A stretch of DNA of 64,000 nt from Actinoplanes subtropicus (GTDB lineage Bacteria > Actinomycetota > Actinomycetes > Mycobacteriales > Micromonosporaceae), in NCBI RefSeq assembly GCF_000721705.1, contig NZ_JOJL01000025.1, positions 37,249-101,248 of the forward strand. Reading direction: 5' to 3'. Below, piece after piece: positions 57,843-64,000 of the stretch. The notes beneath the pieces are model-generated. The model had not been told where the DNA came from and did no database searches. It saw only the letters and a list, made by a program, of their open reading frames with translations. Each line of letters opens with the position of its first letter. The stretch's first letter is position 1. Position numbers and translations under genes: made by a program.

Positions 57843-58754
57843 TCAGCCCGAGCGGAGGCCGGGCCCCATCGGCACCCGCGGCGGCAGCGGCCGGCGCCGG
57901 ATCGTCTGGTTGGCGAAGATGAGGCCGGCGAACTCCTCGTACTCGGCGACCGTCCGCACCGGACCGGCCCGGAAACGATCGGTCTCCAGGCCGCGCAGCA
58001 GACGCCGGACGCGGCGCTTGCTGGCCTGGTCGCGCTCCTCCCACACATGGTCGTTCCAGTGCCGCAGGCTGGTCGACCGCTTGTAGTAATGCCACATCAG
58101 ATTCTGCGGCGGGACGAAGAAGTCGTACCCGTGGGTCCACGCCCGCACCGACATCGTGATCTCTTCGCCGTGGAAATAAAGCTCCGGATCGTACGGCACA
58201 TCGGTCACGAACGAGCCGGGCGCGAACAGGAAGTGGCCGGAGAGGAACTTGCCCGGGAGCGGCCGGTCGAGCGGCACCCCGTCCGGCACCCGGCCACCGC
58301 GCAGCAACGGGACACCGCCCGGGCCGTACCGGTGGAATTCGAGGCTCGACGGCTGCCCGCCGACGTCCCGCCGGCCCTCCGGGTCGTAGTGCGGCAGGTA
58401 GGTGCTGAGCACCGGCTTGGCGCTGTCGGCCGCGTGCAGGTAGCCGATCAGCCGCTCGTCCCACCGCTCCGCGAACCGGTGGTGGCTGTCCATCTGCAGG
58501 AAGTACTCCTCGCCGGCGTACCGCCCCATGATCTCCGCACGGGCCCAGCACGCGCCGCGGCTGTCCCGATAGTCCACGTCGATCACGTCGAACCGCGGAT
58601 CGCCGGCGAACTCGGCCAGGCTCTCGCTCTCGTCGTGCTGCCAGCAGACCCCGAACCGCAACTCCTCCGGTCGCGCCGCGGTGGCCAGGCAATCCCGCAG
58701 CGTCGGCAGCAGCTCGGAGTCGCGATAGGACGCGATCGAGACAAAGATGGTCAT
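57843..58754 (-). CDS. GlcNAc-type glycosyltransferase
   Basis: The 303-residue protein starts at MTIFVSIASYRDSEL (ATG 58754 with GAGGGA upstream). It matches the GlcNAc-transferase family (Skp1 GnT-like, PF11397): SIASYRD at the N-terminus, RGACWARAEIMGRYAGEEYF, then LQMDSHHRF, which is the family's metal/nucleotide-binding motif in place of DxD, and FHGEEITMSVRAWTHGYDFF. The family uses UDP-GlcNAc in known eukaryotic members; bacterial members are poorly studied. It has no signal peptide and probably acts in the cytosol. The next leftward feature is the end of the giant-protein operon (convergent, 54 nt). Confidence 0.88.
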   Translation of the reverse strand: MTIFVSIASYRDSELLPTLRDCLATAARPEELRFGVCWQHDESESLAEFAGDPRFDVIDVDYRDSRGACWARAEIMGRYAGEEYFLQMDSHHRFAERWDERLIGYLHAADSAKPVLSTYLPHYDPEGRRDVGGQPSSLEFHRYGPGGVPLLRGGRVPDGVPLDRPLPGKFLSGHFLFAPGSFVTDVPYDPELYFHGEEITMSVRAWTHGYDFFVPPQNLMWHYYKRSTSLRHWNDHVWEERDQASKRRVRRLLRGLETDRFRAGPVRTVAEYEEFAGLIFANQTIRRRPLPPRVPMGPGLRSG

Positions 58755-58812
58755 CGGCAGTCCCTCATCACGGAGCGGCGTCGACGCCCGAAAGCATAGC
58801 CGCCGCCCGCAC

Positions 58813-58977
58813 TCAGACCGGGTCGATCCCTCCGCACCGGGCCCAGCGCTCGGTGAAGTTGCTGTCGGTCGTGTCGAGCGAGTCCGGCGCATCCGCCGCC
58901 GGCGCCAGTTCCTGGTTCTGCACCGTCCTCGAACGGGAACGCGTCAGGTTGAGCATCTGTGGAAATTCGCGGCTCAC
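58813..58977 (-). CDS. Possible 54-aa ORF overlapping the stop of the membrane protein gene
   Basis: The GTG at 58977 overlaps the TGA of the upstream membrane-protein gene (58974-58976), and the ORF ends 58 nt before the glycosyltransferase start. The peptide begins VSREFPQMLNLTRSR and ends TERWARCGGIDPV, with an acidic middle (DAPDSLDTTDSNFT) and a single Cys. It does not look like a frame-shadow of a neighbouring gene, because nothing else covers this interval. It might be a short adaptor or peptide precursor. No family is recognised, and an internal ATG (MLNLTRS) is an alternative start. Confidence 0.4.
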   Translation of the reverse strand: MSREFPQMLNLTRSRSRTVQNQELAPAADAPDSLDTTDSNFTERWARCGGIDPV

Positions 58978-59453
58978 ATACCGGAGAGGGCGAGCGCGAA
59001 GACCCCGGCCGACGCGGCGAGCAGCGCACCGAGCGCCCCGCCCATCACCAGCAGCGCCGGGCGGGTCCGCAGCCACAGCCGCAGCACCAGGTAGATACCG
59101 GCCGCGCCGATCAGCGCCATGATCGCCAGGTACGAGACGTACAGGAAGCTCGCTCCGATCAGCAGCCCGCCGGCCGCCGCGATACCGGCCGCCCGCGCCG
59201 GCCCGACGTCGCGCAGCAGCATGGCGTGGAGAACGCCGCCGGCGAGCAGCGCGGCGACGATGATCGTGCCCGGCAACCAGACGTGCGCGAGCACCAGCAT
59301 CAGCGCGAAGCTCACGGCAACGCCGGCGGCCGCGCCGACCCCCTCGACCAGGGCGAGCGCGGGGCCGGCCGGGCGCAGCCGGACGAAGGTCCAAACCCCA
59401 CCGGCGTACGCGGCGATCAGGGCGATCAGAGCCACCAGGGCGAAATCCACCAT
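58974..59453 (-). CDS. Small integral membrane protein of unknown function
   Basis: The 159-residue protein is almost wholly hydrophobic. There are about five membrane helices (VDFALVALIALIAAYAGGVW, VAVSFALMLVLAHVW, IIVAALLAGGVLHAML, AAGGLLIGASFLYVSYLAIM, VMGGALGALLAASAGVFALAL) separated by short Arg- or Pro-containing loops. No catalytic motif or known family is visible. It starts 17 nt after the NB-ARC regulator gene, so the two are probably one transcript. Confidence 0.75.
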   Translation of the reverse strand: MVDFALVALIALIAAYAGGVWTFVRLRPAGPALALVEGVGAAAGVAVSFALMLVLAHVWLPGTIIVAALLAGGVLHAMLLRDVGPARAAGIAAAGGLLIGASFLYVSYLAIMALIGAAGIYLVLRLWLRTRPALLVMGGALGALLAASAGVFALALSGM

Positions 59454-59469
59454 GCCGCCAGGCTATCGA

Positions 59470-61713
59470 TCACGCGCCACCGTCCCGCCCCAGCTTCGCC
59501 CGCACCGCCGCGGCATGCCGGTCGGCGAGGTCATCGAGGATCGCCAGCGCCGCCCGCCATGCGGCGCGAGCCTCGTCGTCCGCCCCGGCCGCCTGGTGGG
59601 CGTCGCCGAGGTGTTCCAGGCTCTCCGCTTCGCCGAGCCGGACGCCGAGTTCCCGGTAGCGGTCGATGGCCTCCCGATATCGGGGCAGGGCGCCGGCCGG
59701 GTCGCCGGAGAGGTGGTGCACGTACCCGATGGTGTCCAGCGTGGAGGCCTGGCCGTGCCGGTCGCCGAGTTCGGTGAACAACGCGAGTGCCCGGGTGCAC
59801 GAGTCGAGGGCCGGCGCGTGGTCGCCGAGCTGGGCGTGACACCAGCCGATGCCGTTGAGGGCGTTGGCCTGCCCCGGCACGTCCCCGGTGGCGCGGGAGT
59901 GTTCCAGGGCGGAGCGGATGGCGTCGCGCGCCTCGGCGTACCGGCCGTCCTCCTCAAGGCAAATTCCAAGATTGCGGTACGTCCGAGCCAGGCCGGTCCG
60001 GTGGCCGGCGCGCTCGTACCGGTCGATCGCCAGGCGCAGTTGCACGTAGGCCTCGTCGCGCCGGCCCATCCGGAGCAGGGCGCGTGCCAGGTCGCAGCGG
60101 AGGGCCGCCTCGCCGGCTTCGGCTGCTCCGACACTGCCCAGCGCGATCTCCAGGGCGGCCAGCCACTCCGGCCACCGCCCGCTCCAGTCCAGGAAGCTGC
60201 CCCACGCCTCGGCCAGCTGCCAGACCCGTTCGTGGTGACCGGCCGCCGCGGCCCGCTCCAGCAGGGGAAGCAGGTGCGGCTGCTCGGCCGCGAACCACGC
60301 CTGGGCGGCCTCCCGGTCGGCCGGGCGCTCGGGTGTCACGCCCGGCAGCGGCTCGGGCAGCGGCGCTGAGGGCCAGTGCAGGGTCAGCGCCTGCGCGGCC
60401 GCCCGGGAACTGTGCACGTAATGGTCGAGCATCCGGGCGTACGCGGCGTCCCGGCCGTCCGCCGGCTCGGTCGTCCCGGCCAGGTCCCGGGCGTACGCGC
60501 CGAGCAGGTCGTGCGCCCCGTACCGGCCCGCCCCTTGCTCGCGGAGCAGATGGGTACGGGCCAGCTCCCCGAGGGCTTCCCGGGCCTGCGCGGCCGCGAC
60601 GGCGGTCAGGCTGGCGGCCATCGGCGGGCTCAGCTCCGGGCCGGGGTGCAGGCCGGCGAGCCGGAACAGCCGTGCCGCCGGCGGACTGAGCCGCTCGTAC
60701 GACCAGGAGAACACGGCCCGGACATCGCTGGCCGGGTCACCGGTGTCGAGCCGGCCGGTGTCGCGCATCTCCCGATCGAGCTCGGCGAGCGGCAGGCCCG
60801 GCGCGACCGCCGCCCGGGCCGCGACGATGGACAGGGCCAGCGGCAGGCCCGCACAGCGCGCCACGATCGCATCCGCGGCCGGCCCGGCCGCCGCCACCCG
60901 CTCCGCACCCAGGTGCAGCACGAGCAACTCCCGCGACCGCGCGGCGTCCAGCAGATCCAGCGGCAGCGGCTCGGCCCCGTCGATGGCGGCCAGCCCGGCC
61001 AGCCGGTCGCGGCTCGTGACCAGGGTCGGGCTCCCGGTCAGCAGCGGACGGACCTGCTCCGCGGTGGCCGCGTTGTCGAGCAGGATCAGCATGCGCCGCC
61101 CGGCGACCAGCGACCGCAGCAGCGCGGCCCGGCCCGCCACGTCCGCCGGCATCCGCTGGGCCGGCACGTCCAGCGCGGCGAGGAACCCGCGCAACGCGTC
61201 GGCGGACGCCATCGGCCGGCCGGACGGGGCGAAACCGCGCAGGTCGACGTAGAGCTGCCCGTCGGGGAACCGGGCCGCGGCCCGGTGCGCCCAGAACGCG
61301 GCCAGCACGCTCTTGCCGACTCCGGCGGTGCCCGTGATCACCAACGGGCGGCCGCCGCGCAGCACCCGATCCAGCGACCGGAGCTCGGCCTCGCGCCCCA
61401 CCAGGGCGAACGGGGCCGGCGGCAGCTGCCGGGGCACCGGCTCGGCGCCCCGCGGGCCGCGCCGCTCCTCCGCCTCGTCGCGCGCGGTCGCCAGCGCGGA
61501 CTGCTCCGCCGGCGTCGCGCCGAGCACCTGGATGAGCGCGTCGAACCGGTCGACCGGGGGCAGGACGCGGCCGCTGAGATACAGCCCGATGGCGCTGTGC
61601 GAGTAGCCGGTCTTCGCGGCCAGTTCCCGGTACGTCAGCATCCGGCCGCCGCGTCGCTGCGCCTCCCTCCGGCGCAGTTGGCGCAGCGCCCGAGCCAGGT
61701 CGTTGGCCTCCAC
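59470..61713 (-). CDS. HTH / NB-ARC / TPR signal-transduction ATPase (STAND regulator)
   Basis: The 747-residue protein has an N-terminal XRE-type helix-turn-helix (LTYRELAAKTGYSHSAIGLY, about 27-46). An NB-ARC ATPase follows, with P-loop GTAGVGKS (128-135), Walker B RMLILLDNA near 210, TLVTSRDRLAGL and the GLPLAL motif. A winged-helix-like region and about six TPR repeats (about 530-740, such as AYVQLRLAIDRYERAGH and ALNGIGWCHAQLGD) end the protein. This is the layout of AfsR-related regulators without the SARP domain; they act as ATP-dependent molecular switches controlling development or secondary metabolism. The small membrane protein downstream may be part of the same pathway. Targets are unknown. 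Confidence 0.9.
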   Translation of the reverse strand: MEANDLARALRQLRRREAQRRGGRMLTYRELAAKTGYSHSAIGLYLSGRVLPPVDRFDALIQVLGATPAEQSALATARDEAEERRGPRGAEPVPRQLPPAPFALVGREAELRSLDRVLRGGRPLVITGTAGVGKSVLAAFWAHRAAARFPDGQLYVDLRGFAPSGRPMASADALRGFLAALDVPAQRMPADVAGRAALLRSLVAGRRMLILLDNAATAEQVRPLLTGSPTLVTSRDRLAGLAAIDGAEPLPLDLLDAARSRELLVLHLGAERVAAAGPAADAIVARCAGLPLALSIVAARAAVAPGLPLAELDREMRDTGRLDTGDPASDVRAVFSWSYERLSPPAARLFRLAGLHPGPELSPPMAASLTAVAAAQAREALGELARTHLLREQGAGRYGAHDLLGAYARDLAGTTEPADGRDAAYARMLDHYVHSSRAAAQALTLHWPSAPLPEPLPGVTPERPADREAAQAWFAAEQPHLLPLLERAAAAGHHERVWQLAEAWGSFLDWSGRWPEWLAALEIALGSVGAAEAGEAALRCDLARALLRMGRRDEAYVQLRLAIDRYERAGHRTGLARTYRNLGICLEEDGRYAEARDAIRSALEHSRATGDVPGQANALNGIGWCHAQLGDHAPALDSCTRALALFTELGDRHGQASTLDTIGYVHHLSGDPAGALPRYREAIDRYRELGVRLGEAESLEHLGDAHQAAGADDEARAAWRAALAILDDLADRHAAAVRAKLGRDGGA

Positions 61714-61766
61714 CGGCGATCCTCCCCAGGGCGTACGGGAGGATCAGCATAGGTGAGCGCAGGCGG

Positions 61767-62369
61767 TTACTTGGCCGGGCGCAACGCCGACCCGCACTTC
61801 TTGCCGGCGGCCGCGTCGACCGCGAGCAGGCCCCAGGTGAAGCCGGGCTTCTGGGGGTCGAAGGTCAGCAGGCTCGTCTTGTACAGCCGAGGCCCGCTCT
61901 CTACGCCGGTCCAATCCGTGCTGGGCAGCTGCCGGTCGCCGATGTCGCCGTCGCCCAGGTAGACCGCTGCGCCCAGGCACGGCGAACCGAGGATCGGGAA
62001 GGGGATCCGCAGCGCCTGGGATCCGTCGTACGGCCCGATCAGCTCGTGCTGGCCGCTCCGGACCGCACGGCTGCCGGGCGAGCCGAAGGTGATGTACGCC
62101 ATCGACAGGTAAAGCGGACGGTCGGAGCAGAGCGGCGGGCCGGCCGCGATGACCAGCGTGTCGAGGCCGTCCTTCCGGACGAACGAGCTGCGGCCGGCCA
62201 GCGGGTCGTCGACGTCGGGGTACGGCACGCACGAGGCGGAGGGAGACGGCACGGCCGAGGGACTCGCGCTCTCGGCCACCGCCACCGCCGGCGCGGGCGC
62301 CGCCCGGCACGCCGCCAGCCCGCACATCGCTGCCACCACCAACGACACCAACCGCGACCAGCGACCCAC
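61767..62369 (-). CDS. Secreted lipoprotein of unknown function
   Basis: The product has 200 residues. A basic start (MGRWSR), a hydrophobic core and the lipobox LAAC give a lipidated Cys at position 21. An Ala/Pro/Ser-rich tether (about 22-45) leads to a compact domain with four Cys residues (SCVPY, LCSD, PCLGA, KKCGS), which could form two disulfides. It is likely anchored to the outer face of the membrane. No enzyme motif is seen. It lies 53 nt upstream of the NB-ARC regulator on the same strand. Confidence 0.8.
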   Translation of the reverse strand: MGRWSRLVSLVVAAMCGLAACRAAPAPAVAVAESASPSAVPSPSASCVPYPDVDDPLAGRSSFVRKDGLDTLVIAAGPPLCSDRPLYLSMAYITFGSPGSRAVRSGQHELIGPYDGSQALRIPFPILGSPCLGAAVYLGDGDIGDRQLPSTDWTGVESGPRLYKTSLLTFDPQKPGFTWGLLAVDAAAGKKCGSALRPAK

Positions 62370-62554
62370 CGCTGTCCTCCTCGCCTACCGACCACCCCGG
62401 ACCGGATCAGCGTGCCGGTTCGCGGCCGGCGAGCAGGGCGATGTTGTACGGCGTTGGACAAGGTTGGACACGACACCCTGGCCTGCGCCACCATGAGCCT
62501 GGCCGAGACGGGCCGACGCCCCGGAGCAAGCGCCGGCCCGTGGCTGACGGCCGG

Positions 62555-62938
62555 CTAGAGGTGCCGCCACGCGTCGCCGGGCTCGTCGACGAGGCGGAGA
62601 GCACCCAGGCTGCCTAGCAGCCACTGGAAGAGCGGCCCGGGACGGTGCAGACAGCAGGTGATGCCCGCTTCCAACATCCGATCGTGCAGATCGGTGAGCA
62701 TGCGGATGCCGGCGGAATCGCAGAATTCCACACCCGCGACATCGATCACCACATGCTGTGGAAGCTGGCCGACGATGATCGTCTGCACCTGGTGGGACAG
62801 AGCCACCGAGTTGGCGAGGTCGATCTCCCCGGTGAGGCTGAGGGTCAGCTGGCCGCTTTCCGGATCGGCGGTCACCTCGACCCGCGGGCTCGGCGGGAGG
62901 GAGTCGAGCAGTTCCCTGGATTCTGATTCGGCAATCAC
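62555..62938 (-). CDS. STAS-domain anti-sigma factor antagonist
   Basis: The 127-residue protein starts at a GTG at 62938. It is a single STAS domain with TGEIDLANSVALSHQV, HVVIDVAGVEFCDSAGIRML and the phosphorylation site Ser75 in DSAGI. Family members (SpoIIAA, RsbV, BldG) release sigma factors by binding an anti-sigma kinase when unphosphorylated. No kinase or sigma gene is adjacent, as is often true in actinomycetes, which carry many orphan copies. A C-terminal extension after the domain (GDAWRHL) is short. Confidence 0.9.
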   Translation of the reverse strand: MIAESESRELLDSLPPSPRVEVTADPESGQLTLSLTGEIDLANSVALSHQVQTIIVGQLPQHVVIDVAGVEFCDSAGIRMLTDLHDRMLEAGITCCLHRPGPLFQWLLGSLGALRLVDEPGDAWRHL

Positions 62939-63308
62939 GGTACTGAGCTTCGTCGCCGAGCTCCCGTCGCACTACGGAAGAAATACGGAACTAGGTACGG
63001 AGATCCTGGCCCGGCGGCATCGGTATCGCGTCTCCGCGACGTACCGCGGCGCACCGGCAGACTACGCGGTGTCACCTCGTTCGGTGAGTCCCCGCGCGAC
63101 TGGCCGCCGCTCGAAAACTTTTCGGACCCGGTGCGAATTGGCCCTCTTCCTGGCAACTTCGACAGTCGATGTTCGCAGCTCAAGCCGGGATATTGACTGC
63201 CGCCCATGAACTGGTAGCTTGCGAAAAGGATTTCGTCACGCCAGCTCGGCGGTGGGACCGGCTGGGCACCCGACTTCGACCACGTCGTCGCGAGCTGAGG
63301 AGACCCCG
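62939..63308. other. Intergenic region between the STAS and ricin-protein genes
   Basis: These 370 bases have no supported gene. The frames open across them give Arg/Ser-rich shadow peptides. The region is less GC-rich than its surroundings (for example AGAAATACGGAACTAGGTACGG near 62980 and GAAAACTTTTCGG near 63113) and must hold the divergent promoters of the STAS gene and the secreted lectin protein. Confidence 0.6.
63193..63220 (+). promoter_or_regulatory. Possible sigma-70 type promoter of the ricin-domain gene
   Basis: TTGACT (63193-63198) and TAGCTT (63215-63220) are separated by 16 nt, about 90-115 bases upstream of the ATG at 63309. The -35 fits five of six consensus bases; the -10 is a moderate match. 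Confidence 0.35.
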
Positions 63309-64000
63309 ATGCGACGAAAGAAGATACTCATTCCGGCTACGGCGGTCCTGCTGGTCGCCGCGCTGGTGCCGACCTTACGCGCGGAGGCCGCCACCACGTT
63401 CACCAGCACGGTCAGCAACGGCAAATGCATGGACGTGCCGGGCGGCGCCGCCACCCGCGCACTGCAACTGGTGCAGAACTCCTGCGGCGGCGCCGCCGAG
63501 CAGTCGTTCACCTTCACCCCGGTGTCCGGCGACATCTACACGATCAGCACCCTGACGGCCGGGTCGTGCGTGGACATCTCCGGTAAGTCGACCGCCGACA
63601 ACGCCGCCGTGATCCAGTACCCCTGCAACGGTCAGACGAACCAGCAGTTCCACCTCGTGACGGTGTCGAGCAGCGCGTACAACCTGGTATCCGTGAACTC
63701 GGGCAAGTGCATCGCCCCCTCCGGGGACAGCACTGCCGCCGGCGCCGCCCTGGTCCAGCTGCCGTGCACCACCGCGCGCGCGTGGCAGCTCCCCGGCCAC
63801 GGCACCGGCGGCGGCACCCCTGACTACCAGGGCCTCCCGGCGGTGGATCCGAACGGTTGTCATAATTCGGGTTTGCCGCGGGCGTATGGGACGAATTTCA
63901 GGACGCCGGCTGATCCGTACGGGCAGGGTTTCTCGAATCAGACGGCGCTGGGCTGGGACGGCAACTATTGGCCGGCGTTCGGGTATCTGTCGGGTTCGTT
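63309..64000 (+). CDS. Secreted ricin-type lectin domain protein, 3' partial
   Basis: The ATG at 63309 follows GAGGAGA (63296-63302). Residues 1-27 are a signal peptide (MRRKKILIPATAVLLVAALV, cleaved near EAA). A ricin-type beta-trefoil follows (about 28-165), with three subdomains ending in QSFTF, QQFHL and AWQLP and paired Cys residues (GKCMDV, SCVDI, GKCIAP). Trefoils of this type bind galactose- or xylose-containing glycans. After a GHGTGGGTP linker begins a second domain (DYQGLPAVDPNGCHNSGLPR) that runs off the window. It is probably a catalytic domain of an extracellular hydrolase, but too little is present to name it. Codon usage changes at the domain junction: C-ending codons dominate before and G/T-ending codons after. 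Confidence 0.85.
   Translation, partial: MRRKKILIPATAVLLVAALVPTLRAEAATTFTSTVSNGKCMDVPGGAATRALQLVQNSCGGAAEQSFTFTPVSGDIYTISTLTAGSCVDISGKSTADNAAVIQYPCNGQTNQQFHLVTVSSSAYNLVSVNSGKCIAPSGDSTAAGAALVQLPCTTARAWQLPGHGTGGGTPDYQGLPAVDPNGCHNSGLPRAYGTNFRTPADPYGQGFSNQTALGWDGNYWPAFGYLSGS

Noticed and set aside
57790..57843. AGCCCGC/GCGGGCT inverted repeat between the convergent 342-aa and glycosyltransferase genes
   Set aside because: The arms are only 7 bp and are 40 nt apart, too weak to call a terminator with confidence.

Overview
The window is GC-rich throughout, uses GTG and TTG starts freely, and has tightly coupled operons. It carries a type VII (ESX-like) secretion locus, a coupled FHA-ABC transporter and Ser/Thr kinase, LAL, PucR and TetR regulators, and a ricin-lectin secreted protein. 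This points to a filamentous actinomycete, most likely Micromonosporaceae (Actinoplanes-like). The genus is inferred from gene content only. No rRNA, tRNA, CRISPR array, insertion sequence or phage gene was seen.

Bases 1-14,492 hold ordinary regulatory and metabolic genes. These are a 5'-truncated GGDEF-EAL protein with degenerate catalytic residues, a divergent MFS/MarR pair with a palindromic operator, a DUF4242 protein, a LAL-type ATPase regulator that lacks its C-terminal half, a MaoC hydratase, a secreted SGNH hydrolase, a DUF2007 protein and a PucR-type regulator. They are followed by a module of two paralogous TetR regulators flanking an FHA-FHA-ABC transporter and a Ser/Thr kinase, which resembles the Rv1747/PknF pair of mycobacteria. 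Matching inverted repeats lie upstream of the first TetR gene and of the transporter.

Bases 14,489-57,788 are a type VII secretion and effector island made of two divergent operons. The leftward operon (32,191 to 14,489) encodes two WXG100 proteins, a secreted-type protein of 249 aa, a WXG-plus-repeat protein of 1,062 aa, EccC, EccD, EccB, an unrecognised 978-aa protein and an EccA-like AAA protein fused to a beta-helix. EccE and the mycosin protease are not present in the window. The rightward operon (32,607 to 57,788) encodes a YbaB/EbfC-like protein, a WXG100-like protein with a YxxxE signal, a giant 7,645-aa protein, and a 342-aa protein that could be its immunity partner.

The giant protein is the most striking object. 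It has a WXG-type export domain, a Pro/Ser/Thr linker, and four tandem cassettes of about 1,130-1,250 residues. Each cassette contains a caspase-like His-Gly/Cys domain, helical modules, an R-STS-ExE ADP-ribosyltransferase domain and a long coiled coil. A fifth His-Gly/Cys domain, a strand-rich region of about 1,850 residues and a run of RRKPVP motifs complete it. Cassette lengths and spacings suggest an A-B-B-A order. The 978-aa protein of the leftward operon appears to carry the same two domain types in small or degenerate form, which would link the secretion apparatus to the effector by descent.

Bases 57,843-64,000 return to accessory genes, mostly leftward: a GlcNAc-type glycosyltransferase, a tiny ORF, a small membrane protein, an HTH/NB-ARC/TPR regulator, a lipoprotein and a STAS anti-sigma antagonist. 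The window ends inside a rightward secreted ricin-domain protein whose codon usage changes abruptly after the lectin domain.
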